From Gemmatimonadaceae bacterium (GTDB lineage: Bacteria > Gemmatimonadota > Gemmatimonadetes > Gemmatimonadales > Gemmatimonadaceae): a stretch of DNA of 64,000 bases. Where the stretch lies: the NCBI GenBank assembly GCA_020853635.1, contig JADYYN010000013.1:31129-95128 (forward strand). The letters are read 5' to 3'. The translations under genes were made by a program, and so were the position numbers. Below the pieces are notes generated by a model, which saw nothing but the letters and a program-made list of their open reading frames with translations, had not been told where the DNA came from and did no database searches. How positions within the stretch are numbered: position 1 is the stretch's first letter; every line of letters starts with the position of its first letter. This document shows, piece by piece, positions 1-10,156 of this stretch.

Positions 1-561
1 GACACGCCGCCACTGCCGATGCTGCTGCTCATCGCCACGGTGTTCTCGTTGCTCGGGGTGCCGGTGATCACCTTGCTGCCCGTGCTCTCGCGCAATGTCC
101 TCGGGCTCGGCGCCGACGGTTATGGCGCGCTCATGGCCGCGCTCGGTGCGGGTGCGGTGACGGGCGCGCTCGCGATCGCCGCCACCGGCGGTGGACGCGA
201 GACGGGCAAGCTGTTCCGTGTCGCGTCGTTCGCGTTCCCGCTCACGCTGATCGCCACGGCGCTCTCGCGCCAGCCCATCCTCACCGGTGTGATGCTCTTC
301 GGTGTGGGCCTCACCATGATCATCAACAACGCGCTGGTGAACGCGCGACTGCAGGCGCTGGTGCACGACGCGGTGCGCGGACGCGTGCTGTCGCTCTACG
401 TCATGGTGTACGTCGGGAGCTCCCCGATCGGCAGCTTCGTGGGCGGCTGGGTGGCGCGCGTTGCGAACGTCGAGTGGGCGATCGGGGGTGGAGCGCTGTT
501 GATGCTACTCTTCGCGGTCTGGGCGTTCCGACGGGAACCCCGACTTGCCACGACGGACTGA
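1..561 (+). CDS. MFS transporter, C-terminal half (partial, 5' end outside window)
   Basis: The reading frame is open from base 1, so the gene begins upstream of the window. The 186 visible residues are a run of hydrophobic helices compatible with TM7-12 of a major facilitator. The loop RGRVLSLYVMVYVGSSPIGS matches the conserved region between TM10 and TM11 of the EntS/MFS_3 type of exporter, in which a similar RGRV-containing segment precedes a Gly/Pro-rich helix. The protein would sit in the inner membrane and export a small molecule by proton antiport; the substrate cannot be told. Its last 57 bases overlap the 3' end of the convergent MoxR gene. Family assignment is good, function within the family is open. 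Confidence 0.85.
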   Translation, partial: DTPPLPMLLLIATVFSLLGVPVITLLPVLSRNVLGLGADGYGALMAALGAGAVTGALAIAATGGGRETGKLFRVASFAFPLTLIATALSRQPILTGVMLFGVGLTMIINNALVNARLQALVHDAVRGRVLSLYVMVYVGSSPIGSFVGGWVARVANVEWAIGGGALLMLLFAVWAFRREPRLATTD

Positions 562-1967
562 GCGGCCGTACTGCCCGCTCTCGGTGCGCGAGAGCCGTCG
601 ACGCGCCACGAGTGCCTCGAGCACGAGTTCACACGCGACGACCGCGTCCGCGTCCGCCTTCACGTCGAGCCCGGCTGCGGCGACCTCGTCGATCAGACCC
701 GGCACCGCCGCAAAGCCCTGACGCGCGACCACGGCACTCGCCTCGTCACTCACCTGCAGCGCCTGCCCGGCGTCGAACCACATCACGATCTCATCGGCCT
801 CGAGCTGCGGCGCCCGCTCACGCAGTGTTGCATCGGCAGCACGACGGATCAGTTCACGCGCGATCACCGCACCACCGATCAGCTCGCCTTCGTACTCGAG
901 TTCGATCTTTCCCGTGATCGCCGGCAGTGCAGCGTAGATATCAGCGAGACGCGGCACGACTTCCTTCTCGCCCAAGCGCACCGCGCGACGTTCTGCGTTG
1001 GAGATCACGTTCTCGAGCAGTGTGATGGACAAGCGCTGCGACACACCCGAGCGCTGGTCGATCCGCTTCTCCTGTCGCGCCTCGAACGCCACGCGCTCCG
1101 CCACTTCGGCGACCACGGCCGGCAGGCGCAGCGGCAAGCCGTCGCGCTTGAGCCAAGCCTCCTGCGCCGTGATCGACATCGCCAGCGGCACCGCGGACGG
1201 ATAGTGCGTGATGATCTCGCTGCCGATGCGGTCCTTGAGCGGCGTGATGATCTTGCCGCGCGCCGTGTAGTCCTCGGGGTTCGCGGTGAACGCGAGCACC
1301 ACGTCGAGCTGCAGGCGCACCGGATAACCCTTGATCTGCACATCGCCTTCCTGCATCACGTTGAACAGGCCCACCTGCACCTTGCCGGCGAGGTCGGGCA
1401 GTTCGTTCAGCGCGAACAATCCACGATTGGCGCGCGGGAGCATGCCGTAGTGGATCGAGAGCTCGTCGGAGAGCAGATGTCCGCCACGCGCGGCCTTGAT
1501 CGGATCCAAGTCTCCGATGAGATCGGCCACAGTGACATCGGGCGTCGCGAGCTTCTCGACGTAGCGCTGGTCCGGCGTGAGCCACGCGATCGGTGTGTCG
1601 TCACCCGCCTGCGCCACACGATCATGGCCGTACTTGGAGATCGGGCGGAACGGATCGTCGTTGGTCTCGCTGCCGGCGATCACCGGGAGGAACGGATCGA
1701 GCAGCGTGGTGAGTGAGCGCAGGATGCGCGACTTCGCCTGACCGCGAAGGCCGAGCAGGATGAAGTTGTGCCGCGAGAGCAGCGCATTCACGATCTGCGG
1801 CATCACGGTGTCCTCGTAGCCGAGCACGCCCGGGAACAGCGGCTTCCCCTCGGCGAGCTTGGCGAGGAGGTTCGAGCGGATCTCGTCCTTCACGGAGCGC
1901 CCGCGCTTCTCGGCGGCTCCATAGGGAGACTGTCGGAGGGCGCCGAGGGTGCTGGGCAGCGTCTTGG

Positions 1968-1971
<4 letters not shown>
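505..1971 (-). CDS. MoxR-type AAA+ ATPase, coupled to molybdopterin oxidoreductase
   Basis: 488-residue AAA+ protein of the MoxR/magnesium-chelatase-like class. The nucleotide-binding loop GLRGQAKS (residues 74-81) and the Walker B equivalent FALNELPD (186-193) are both non-canonical: Ala replaces the third Gly, and Asn-Glu replaces Asp-Glu. From memory these are the usual forms in this subfamily, so activity need not be lost. A sensor/lid region and a helical C-terminus follow. I chose GTG at 1971 because it overlaps the oxidoreductase stop as GTGA; the open frame further upstream lies inside that gene. MoxR proteins act as chaperones for cofactor insertion or complex assembly, and CoxD does this for the Mo enzyme CO dehydrogenase, so a role in maturing the coupled Mo enzyme is a reasonable inference. 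The usual VWA-domain partner is not adjacent. Confidence 0.85.
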
Positions 1972-4091
<2,120 letters not shown>

Positions 4092-4127
4092 GGCGACTTC
4101 CTCAGAGATTCGGAGGCGCAAGCAATC

Positions 4128-4133
4128 AAGATA
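4128..4133 (-). promoter_or_regulatory. -10 candidate for the molybdopterin oxidoreductase
   Basis: TATCTT on the minus strand, 36 bases before the GTG at 4091. It is the same hexamer that recurs next to other starts in this window, but here it leaves room for a normal leader with a ribosome site. No clear -35. Confidence 0.4.
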
Positions 4134-4225
4134 GCAGAACGCGCGGCGAGAGAACTGCATTCGCAACTCATTAAGCGGCAAAGAGTTACAAAGCCACTCG
4201 CAGAGCGATTCAATTCCAGCACTCC

Positions 4226-4246
4226 GTACTCAGCCGAGTTGAGTAC
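4226..4246. promoter_or_regulatory. Inverted repeat, possible operator
   Basis: Perfect 7-base arms GTACTCA and TGAGTAC around 7 bases, between the divergent oxidoreductase and lipoprotein genes. No regulator can be named. Confidence 0.3.
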
Positions 4247-4333
4247 AAGCCCAAAACGTTGTACGTACGGTCAGAATGGCCGAATGGTCAGCTCTAAGCT
4301 GTTGTATAGGAACGAGTTACTCCTGCCGAGCCG

Positions 4334-4362
4334 TTGACCGTACAGTCATTGACCCGTATGTT
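4334..4362 (+). promoter_or_regulatory. Promoter of the small lipoprotein gene
   Basis: TTGACC (4334-4339), a 17-base spacer, and TATGTT (4357-4362): close to the sigma-70 consensus with ideal spacing. Transcription would start near 4369 and give a leader of about 60 bases that carries an AGAAG ribosome site. Confidence 0.6.
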
Positions 4363-4431
4363 TCTCCCCCGTGCGAATGGCGCGAACGACTCGCGCGATG
4401 TCGCACCCTCACATCACGGAGAAGCTCCACA

Positions 4432-4626
4432 ATGAAGCGCCTTGCACTTGCTGCTGCTGTCGTTCTGTTCGCCGCCTGCGCCCCGAAGGCCGAAGAGGCC
4501 ACCCCGGCCGCTGATGCCAACGCGATGGCCACCCCGGCCGCGCCGATGACGGATACGGCCTCGATGGCCATGGACACGACCAAGATGGACACGACGGCCA
4601 TGAAGGCCGACACGACCAAGCACTAA
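4432..4626 (+). CDS. Small lipoprotein, Met/Thr/Asp-rich
   Basis: 64 residues. A signal peptide with lipobox LFAAC places the lipidated cysteine at residue 16, so the mature protein is a lipid-anchored peptide of 49 residues. The mature part has no predicted fold: Ala/Thr/Pro-rich first, then a degenerate repeat around DTTKM/DTTAM (residues 48-62) ending in Lys-His. Methionine spaced by acidic residues can bind soft metals, but this is speculation. ATG at 4432 has GGAGAAG upstream and a good promoter, and a strong hairpin follows, so it is a monocistronic gene. I do not recognise a named family. Confidence 0.75.
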   Translation: MKRLALAAAVVLFAACAPKAEEATPAADANAMATPAAPMTDTASMAMDTTKMDTTAMKADTTKH

Positions 4627-4655
4627 GCTCGGTCTACTTCCTCACGGAAGTCACA

Positions 4656-4683
4656 AACGCGCGACCCGATCGGGTCGCGCGTT
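4656..4683. terminator. Bidirectional terminator hairpin
   Basis: Perfect 12-base arms AACGCGCGACCC and GGGTCGCGCGTT around GATC, with TT on one side and AA on the other. It lies between the convergent lipoprotein and ygfZ genes and can serve both. Confidence 0.75.
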
Positions 4684-4730
4684 CGTCGTTTCTGTCACAG
4701 CGTACTCGTTGAGCGCGCATGCGCCACGTG

Positions 4731-5714
4731 TCACGCGAGCGCTTCGATCACCGCCGACTGCGTGGACTCGGTCGCCGCACCCTCGGCGCGGACGGAGACA
4801 CGAGATCCCACCGCCACTTCGCGCCGAACCATCGCGATCGCCAGTGCGCCGCGCGTCGCAGACATGGCCGTTGAGCGTACATCCCCGACCTCGGCGCCGG
4901 CTTCGTCGAACACGAGTGCACCCACGGGCAGTGATGTCGACGACGTGAGCCGTCGCAACAGTCGGTTCACATGCCCACGGAAGTGGATTCGGGCGACGAC
5001 CTCTTGTCCCGTGTAGCATCCCTTGCTGAACGAGATCGCGCCGAGTGCGTCGAGTGCGGCTTCCTGCGCGAGCGTCTCGTCGTTCATCTCCACGCCCCAG
5101 GCAGGGAGTCCGGCTTCGATGCGGGAGGCCTGCAACGCGGCGTCGTCCGCGCGTGACCAACCCGCCGTCACTAGGGTCGCCTCGAGTGCGTCGATCCGTT
5201 CGCGCGTTCCGATGACATCGAACCCGGGCAACGCGAAGTCCGTGCTGCGCACGATCGTGAGTGCGGACTCACTCGCACCGACGGTGACCACAGCGTGCGC
5301 GCCGAGTGACTCGAATGCACTCGCGTCAAGCGGGAGCGCTCCGTCCCCGCTCGCGGCACACGCTGCCGCGAGCGCACTCGCTGCACCATCGCCGTAGACA
5401 CCCACGCAACCCGTGTGTTCGGTGATCACCGTGTACTTCGCGAGTCTCGGGTTCACGAACTTCTTGATCATCGAGACGAAGCCGTCGCCGGAGCGTGCTT
5501 CGCTGTCGATCAGGAGATCGTCACCGCGATCGAACACGCGCACCACGGCGATCACGCGTCCCTTCACCGTGAGCGCCGCCGCGCGCTGCCCGTGACCTGG
5601 TGTCAGCGCGACCACATCATTGGTGACGAGCCCGCCCACCGCAGCCTTCGCACCGGCGCCACTGAACGTCATGCGCATGCGATCATCGCGACGCGCCAGG
5701 AATCGCGTGCTCAT
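4731..5714 (-). CDS. ygfZ: Folate-binding YgfZ/GcvT-like protein
   Basis: 327 residues. The signature KGCYTGQE at residues 231-238 is the conserved K-G-C-[FY]-x-G-Q-E motif of YgfZ, which carries the functional cysteine (Cys233). YgfZ binds tetrahydrofolate and assists assembly or repair of certain Fe-S enzymes such as MiaB. The start at 5714 is set by the 4-base ATGA overlap with the HAD gene; the open frame to 5954 lies inside that gene. It is the last gene of the glcDEF-HAD-ygfZ run, where GlcF carries two [4Fe-4S] clusters, so a link to Fe-S maintenance fits the context. Confidence 0.9.
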   Translation of the reverse strand: MSTRFLARRDDRMRMTFSGAGAKAAVGGLVTNDVVALTPGHGQRAAALTVKGRVIAVVRVFDRGDDLLIDSEARSGDGFVSMIKKFVNPRLAKYTVITEHTGCVGVYGDGAASALAAACAASGDGALPLDASAFESLGAHAVVTVGASESALTIVRSTDFALPGFDVIGTRERIDALEATLVTAGWSRADDAALQASRIEAGLPAWGVEMNDETLAQEAALDALGAISFSKGCYTGQEVVARIHFRGHVNRLLRRLTSSTSLPVGALVFDEAGAEVGDVRSTAMSATRGALAIAMVRREVAVGSRVSVRAEGAATESTQSAVIEALA

Positions 5715-6400
5715 CGCCGGCCTCCGGCACCCACGCCGCTCAGTGCACGCACACGCTCCACGGTGAGGTCGGCGAACTGCTCCACCCAGGCATCGGCCTC
5801 CACCGCTTCGTGCGCGGGGAACGCACCCACGGCGACCACGGGTATACCCGCCTCGTGCGCCGCGCGCACCCCCACCAGATGATCCTCGATCGCCAACGGC
5901 TTGAGCGTCTGTCCCGGGAACAACTGCGCGATCCGAGCGAGTGCGGCCAGCCACGGCGCACGCGATGGTTTGCCCGGCGAGACGTCTTCCACGGCGATGA
6001 TCGGTCGCAGCACACCGGCGATCCCGGCAAGGTCGAGCACGAACTCCACCTCGCGGCGTGACGCGCGCGTCACCAGCGCGACACGGGCATGGGACGCCAA
6101 CGACTCGAGCGTCTCGCGCACGCGCGGTTGAACGGCGATGCCTTTGCCCGCACGCGCGGCGAACGCACGCTCGGCGCGCAATCGTCCCAGCTCCACAGCG
6201 GTCTCATCATCGGCCGCACCGCAGGCACGGCGCAGTCGGCGCACGGCCTCCTCGGTGGTGTAGCCGAGCACCGGGGCGATCGCGTCGTCGGAGGGGAACA
6301 GCGATTCCACCGCGAGTGACTCGCGCAGCGCGTCACGGCGGATGGCGGCGGTGTCGGCGAGCACACCTTCGAACTCGAGCAGCAGCACGGGGACGTCCAT
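5711..6400 (-). CDS. HAD-fold protein with substituted catalytic aspartates
   Basis: 229 residues with the layout of a phosphoglycolate-phosphatase-like HAD hydrolase: motif I, helical cap (about 16-85), motif II Thr111, motif III Lys144 (SPGK), motif IV region IEDHLVG (171-177). Motif I reads LLEFEGVLADT, so the nucleophile Asp is Glu9 and the general acid/base Asp is Glu11; motif IV has Glu172-Asp173 where Gly-Asp is usual. Family knowledge says the first Asp is required for phosphoryl transfer, so the protein may be a non-catalytic binding protein. It sits between glcF and ygfZ with 8- and -4-base spacing. Because glycolate is the product of phosphoglycolate phosphatase, a sensing or scaffold role beside GlcDEF is an inference. 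Confidence 0.8.
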   Translation of the reverse strand: MDVPVLLLEFEGVLADTAAIRRDALRESLAVESLFPSDDAIAPVLGYTTEEAVRRLRRACGAADDETAVELGRLRAERAFAARAGKGIAVQPRVRETLESLASHARVALVTRASRREVEFVLDLAGIAGVLRPIIAVEDVSPGKPSRAPWLAALARIAQLFPGQTLKPLAIEDHLVGVRAAHEAGIPVVAVGAFPAHEAVEADAWVEQFADLTVERVRALSGVGAGGRR

Positions 6401-6408
6401 GCCGAATG

Positions 6409-7731
6409 CTAATCGGCTCGGGCCGCCCGAGCGTAGGCCATGTCGAGCAGTTCCACCGGGTGGCGCGCGACCACTGAGCTACCGGCGAGGACCAATCCCC
6501 CGCCGATCTGCATGAGACACCCCGGGTTTCCCGTGGCCACCACTGTCGCGCCCGACTCAGCGATCCGTGCGAGTTTGGGATCGAGCACCCGCTCGGCGAC
6601 CTCAGGACGCACGAGGTTGAAGATGCCGGCGCTGCCGCAGCACTGATCGCTGTCGGTGAGCGGCACGAGCGTCGTACTCGGCAGCGCCGCAAGCACCCTG
6701 AGCGGAGGAGCGGTGATGCGCTGGGCATGCTGGAGATGGCAAGGCGCGTCGTACGTCACGGTCGTCGTCGCGCGGCCCGGCACCGACGCAGGTTGCCGCG
6801 GCCCCGCCTCGGCGAGCAGTTCGGAGACGTCGCGCACCTTCGCGCCGAATCGATTCGCCCGCGCCGCCCACGCGGGATCGTCAGCGAGCAGATGGCCGTA
6901 CTCACGACACATCGCACCGCAGCCGGCGGAGTTCATCACGATCACATCGGCCCCGCTCTGCTCGAACGCCGCGATGTTGGTGCGGGCGAGTGTGCGCGCG
7001 GTCTCGGGATCACCGGCGTGCGCGTGCAACGCACCACAGCATACTTGATCGCCCGCCTCGCAAAGCTGCCAGCCGTTCACGGCGAGTGTGCGTTCCGTCG
7101 CGCGATTCACATCGGTGAACAGCGACTCCATCACGCAGCCGGTGAGCAACGCAGCGCGCCCGCGGTGCACATCCATATGATGCGTGTCGTCGGTCGATGC
7201 GAGTCGTACCGTCGCGGGATCGTAGCCGGGGGCCACACGCCGGGCCGTGCTCGCCAACATCGCGAACGGCATGCCCATACGTGCCGGCAACACTCGCGCG
7301 ACGAGTCGCGCGAGCCCGGAGGCGCGTACTACGCGTGCCGCCGCGAGCACCGGTCGCAACAACCAGAGCTCCGCGAATACCGACAGGATGAAGCGTGCGA
7401 CGAACGGCAATGGCCGATGCGTCGCCAGCGTCGCGCGCGTGGCTTCGATCAACTCACCATACGGCACCCCGCTCGGGCACGCCGACTCACAGCCGCGGCA
7501 GCCGAGGCATTGGTCGAAGTGCCGGCCGATCGTCGCGTCGTCGGGTGAGATGCTGCCTTCGAGCAAGGCGCCCATCAACAGGAGTCGCCCGCGTGGCGAG
7601 TCGTTCTCGTCGTCGAGCGCGAGGTACGTCGGACACGCGGGCAAGCAGAAGCCACAGTGCACGCAGCGGTCGAGCCCGGCGCGGGCCTCGGCGAGCGGCG
7701 ACTGGGCGATGGGGAGCGCGGTACCGGTCAT
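6409..7731 (-). CDS. glcF: Glycolate oxidase iron-sulfur subunit GlcF
   Basis: 440 residues. Two ferredoxin-type [4Fe-4S] sites are explicit: Cys23, 26, 29, 33 and Cys75, 78, 81, 85. Two cysteine-rich CCG domains follow (QVCCGALHAHAG and DQCCGSAGIFNL), as in GlcF, LutA and heterodisulfide reductase HdrB. With GlcD and GlcE it forms the membrane-associated enzyme that oxidises glycolate to glyoxylate and passes electrons to the quinone pool. The start overlaps the glcE stop as ATGA. Confidence 0.95.
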   Translation of the reverse strand: MTGTALPIAQSPLAEARAGLDRCVHCGFCLPACPTYLALDDENDSPRGRLLLMGALLEGSISPDDATIGRHFDQCLGCRGCESACPSGVPYGELIEATRATLATHRPLPFVARFILSVFAELWLLRPVLAAARVVRASGLARLVARVLPARMGMPFAMLASTARRVAPGYDPATVRLASTDDTHHMDVHRGRAALLTGCVMESLFTDVNRATERTLAVNGWQLCEAGDQVCCGALHAHAGDPETARTLARTNIAAFEQSGADVIVMNSAGCGAMCREYGHLLADDPAWAARANRFGAKVRDVSELLAEAGPRQPASVPGRATTTVTYDAPCHLQHAQRITAPPLRVLAALPSTTLVPLTDSDQCCGSAGIFNLVRPEVAERVLDPKLARIAESGATVVATGNPGCLMQIGGGLVLAGSSVVARHPVELLDMAYARAARAD

Positions 7732-8618
7732 CGTGCTTCCCCCAACAGGCCGGGGTTCAGGATATGCAGCGGGTCGAAGCGATCACGCAGTTGCCGCGAG
7801 AGGGTGTCCCAGCGCCAGTGCATGGCCGGCGACGGCGGGGCGCACACGCGGCGCAGCACCGACCACGCGTCCGGGTCGAGTGCGTGTACGTGGCCGGAGG
7901 ATGCGAGCGTGGCCCGCATCGCGGCGACGGCGGTGGCGTTACCGCCGAGTCGTACCAACCATCGCGCATCGGCGACGCCAAGTCGTGCGGCGAGGTCCGG
8001 TGTGAGGGCGAATGATGCCAGCGGCGCGACGGGCAGTGTGGGGAATCCCTCGCGCGGCGTGACCGCGAGCGTTTCGTCGACCTGCGGCCGCGGGCGCAAA
8101 CGGAGGTGCGCGCGTGTGATCACCGCGAGGGTCCCCCACGCGCCGACGATCGCACGGGTAAGATCGAAGCCGGCGACGTTCTTCACCACGCGTCCTCCGG
8201 CGACGATCATGCGCGCCGTGCCGTCGACCGCCTCGATGCCCAGCGCCAGATCACGCGGGCGGCCCAGCGTCTCGGCGAAGGGTCCGGTGGTGGCGGTCGC
8301 GAGCGTCGCGCCCACGGTGCCCTCGTCATCACCCCACGCGAGCAGCGGGCACCACTGCCGACGCTCGCGCGTCGCGGCATCGATGTCGGCGAGTGTGGTG
8401 CCGGCCTCGACCGTGATGGTGAGATCGTCCGGGCGGTAGGCGACGATGCCGCGCAGCCGTGCGAGCGAGAGCGTGTCCGATGCGCGCACGGCATGGCCCG
8501 CGTCACTCCAGCGGCCGGCGCCGACGATGCGCAGCGAGCGCGTCGCGTCGTGAGCCTCACGCACGAAGTCGACCACCTCCGCGCCGGTCGTCGGTGCAAA
8601 CACTGTGGGCGTGGACAT
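7728..8618 (-). CDS. glcE: Glycolate oxidase FAD-binding subunit GlcE
   Basis: 296 residues, a short FAD-binding type-4 oxidoreductase. The FAD-contacting elements IVGAGRWSDAG and TVEAGTTLADI, and the GTVGATLATATTGP stretch, match GlcE. It lacks the large substrate domain of GlcD, as expected for this subunit. The start at 8618 overlaps the glcD stop by one base (TGATG), and the stop overlaps glcF; the frame above 8618 is inside glcD. Confidence 0.93.
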   Translation of the reverse strand: MSTPTVFAPTTGAEVVDFVREAHDATRSLRIVGAGRWSDAGHAVRASDTLSLARLRGIVAYRPDDLTITVEAGTTLADIDAATRERRQWCPLLAWGDDEGTVGATLATATTGPFAETLGRPRDLALGIEAVDGTARMIVAGGRVVKNVAGFDLTRAIVGAWGTLAVITRAHLRLRPRPQVDETLAVTPREGFPTLPVAPLASFALTPDLAARLGVADARWLVRLGGNATAVAAMRATLASSGHVHALDPDAWSVLRRVCAPPSPAMHWRWDTLSRQLRDRFDPLHILNPGLLGEAR

Positions 8619-10051
8619 CACACGCGCGCCGCGGGGGTGGCGTGCCATTCGCGGCAACTGCGGACCGGCACGACCTTGCCAGGATTCGACCGACGCGTGG
8701 GATCGAACACCGAACGCAGCGAGCACATCGCGTCGAGCGTGTCGGGTGTGAACAGAGCTTCCATGTATGGGAGCTTGTCGAGCCCCACGCCGTGTTCGCC
8801 GGTGATGGTGCCACCGGCGTCGATGCAGCGCGTCATGATCTCCTTCATCGCCTTGTGCACACGCGCCGATTCATCGGCGTCGTCGGCATCATAGGGGATG
8901 TTGGGATGCAGGTTGCCGTCGCCCGCGTGGAACACGTTGCAGACCCGCAGCCGATGCTTCACGCCGATGGCCTGGATGTCCTCGAGCAAGTCGGCGAGCG
9001 CCGTGCGCGGCACGACGGCGTCCTGCACCACGAGATGCGGTGCCACGCGCCCCATCGCGCCGAAGGCCTTCTTGCGGCCCAGCCAGAGACGCGTGCGTTC
9101 GGCCGGATCGTGGGCGATGCGCACACTGCGCGCGCCGCTCTCGAGGCAGAGTGCCTCGATGGCGCGCACGTCGTCGTCGAGCCCGGCCGCCGCGCCGTCC
9201 ACTTCGGCGAGCAGCACCGCCGCCGCATCGCGCGGATAGCCCGCCGCGTACACACTCGACTCTACCGCTTCGATGGTCGCTTGATCCATGAGTTCGAGTG
9301 CGGCCGGCACGATGCCCGCGGCGATGATGCGCGATGTCGCGTTCGCAGCCGATCGCACGGACATGAAGTCCGCGAGCAGCGTGATCACACGCTCGGGGTC
9401 CGGCGTGAGTCGCACGGTGACATCGGCCACCACACCGAAGCAGCCTTCACTTCCCACGAACGCCCCGAGCAGGTCGTAGCCCGCTGATGATGCCGACGCC
9501 GATGCTGACGCGTCGCCGCGATCGAGTTGCACCACTTCGCCCGACGGCAGCACCACCGTCGCACGGATCACATGATTGAGCGTCACGCCGTACTTCAGGC
9601 AGTGGGGCCCACCCGCGTTCTCCGCGATGTTCCCGCCGATGGTGCACGCGGTCTGTGACGACGGGTCGGGCGCGTAGTGCAATCGATGTGCAGCGACCGC
9701 GCGCGTGAGTGTCGCGTTCACCACACCGGGCTCGACGGTCGCCGTGCGCGCGACCGGGTCGATCTGGATGATGCGCCGCAGCCGATGCAACGCGAGCAAC
9801 ACGACTCCGTCAGCGAGTGCGCCACCGGAGAGTCCGGTGCCGGCACCGCGCGCGACGTAGGGCGTCCCATCCTCGGCGAGTGCGCGCATCACCGCGATCA
9901 ACTCCTCGCGTGTGCCCGGCATCACGGCAAGTGCGGGCATCACGCGGTGGCCGGGCAGTGCGTCAGAGCGATATGCGAGCAACGACGCCGGACGTGCGAG
10001 CACGTGCGTCGGTCCGACGATCCGCTCGAGTGTCGTCGCGAGTGCGGTCAC
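8618..10051 (-). CDS. glcD: Glycolate oxidase catalytic subunit GlcD
   Basis: 477 residues, an FAD-linked C-terminal-domain oxidase of the GlcD/D-lactate dehydrogenase family. FAD-site motifs are RGAGTGLSGGAL and QTACTIGGNIAENAGGPHC; the C-terminal catalytic elements NVFHAGDGNLHPNI and GTITGEHGVGLDK carry the conserved His residues. It oxidises glycolate (possibly also D-lactate) and starts the glcDEF-HAD-ygfZ operon. The GTG start has no ribosome site: TACTTT lies only 7 bases upstream, which predicts a leaderless message. Confidence 0.95.
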   Translation of the reverse strand: MTALATTLERIVGPTHVLARPASLLAYRSDALPGHRVMPALAVMPGTREELIAVMRALAEDGTPYVARGAGTGLSGGALADGVVLLALHRLRRIIQIDPVARTATVEPGVVNATLTRAVAAHRLHYAPDPSSQTACTIGGNIAENAGGPHCLKYGVTLNHVIRATVVLPSGEVVQLDRGDASASASASSAGYDLLGAFVGSEGCFGVVADVTVRLTPDPERVITLLADFMSVRSAANATSRIIAAGIVPAALELMDQATIEAVESSVYAAGYPRDAAAVLLAEVDGAAAGLDDDVRAIEALCLESGARSVRIAHDPAERTRLWLGRKKAFGAMGRVAPHLVVQDAVVPRTALADLLEDIQAIGVKHRLRVCNVFHAGDGNLHPNIPYDADDADESARVHKAMKEIMTRCIDAGGTITGEHGVGLDKLPYMEALFTPDTLDAMCSLRSVFDPTRRSNPGKVVPVRSCREWHATPAARV

Positions 10052-10058
10052 GAGAGGG

Positions 10059-10064
10059 AAAGTA
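10059..10064 (-). promoter_or_regulatory. -10 candidate, leaderless glcD
   Basis: TACTTT on the minus strand, 7 bases before the glcD GTG at 10051 and just downstream of the terminator hairpin of the preceding gene. Only about 100 bases separate the two genes, so the promoter has to lie here; its -35 would fall inside the hairpin. Confidence 0.5.
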
Positions 10065-10068
10065 CACG

Positions 10069-10100
10069 AAGGGGGCCCGGACGCGAATCCGGACCCCCTT
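10069..10100 (-). terminator. Terminator of the sigma factor gene
   Basis: Arms AAGGGGGcCCGGA and TCCGGaCCCCCTT around CGCGAA, one mismatch. Located between the sigma factor stop (10157) and glcD start, followed on the minus strand by TTCG rather than a long U run. Confidence 0.7.
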
Positions 10101-10156
10101 CGTCGTCACCGCGCGATCACCGGGCGCGCGACGACGGCTGTCTCATCCCTACCCGA

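Larger units (their letters stand above)
4092..4431. other. 340-base intergenic region between divergent genes
   Basis: Holds control signals for both neighbours and no gene. Towards the oxidoreductase: TATCTT on the minus strand at 4128-4133 and a GAGGAAG ribosome site. Towards the lipoprotein: a TTGACC/TATGTT promoter at 4334-4362. An inverted repeat, GTACTCA and TGAGTAC separated by 7 bases (4226-4246), could be an operator. The region is visibly richer in A/T than its surroundings. Confidence 0.6.

Noticed and set aside
4092-4181. N-terminal extension of the molybdopterin oxidoreductase with a Tat-like SRRAF string
   Set aside because: No hydrophobic core follows the arginine pair, and the extension starts above a TATCTT promoter and a good ribosome site for GTG 4091.
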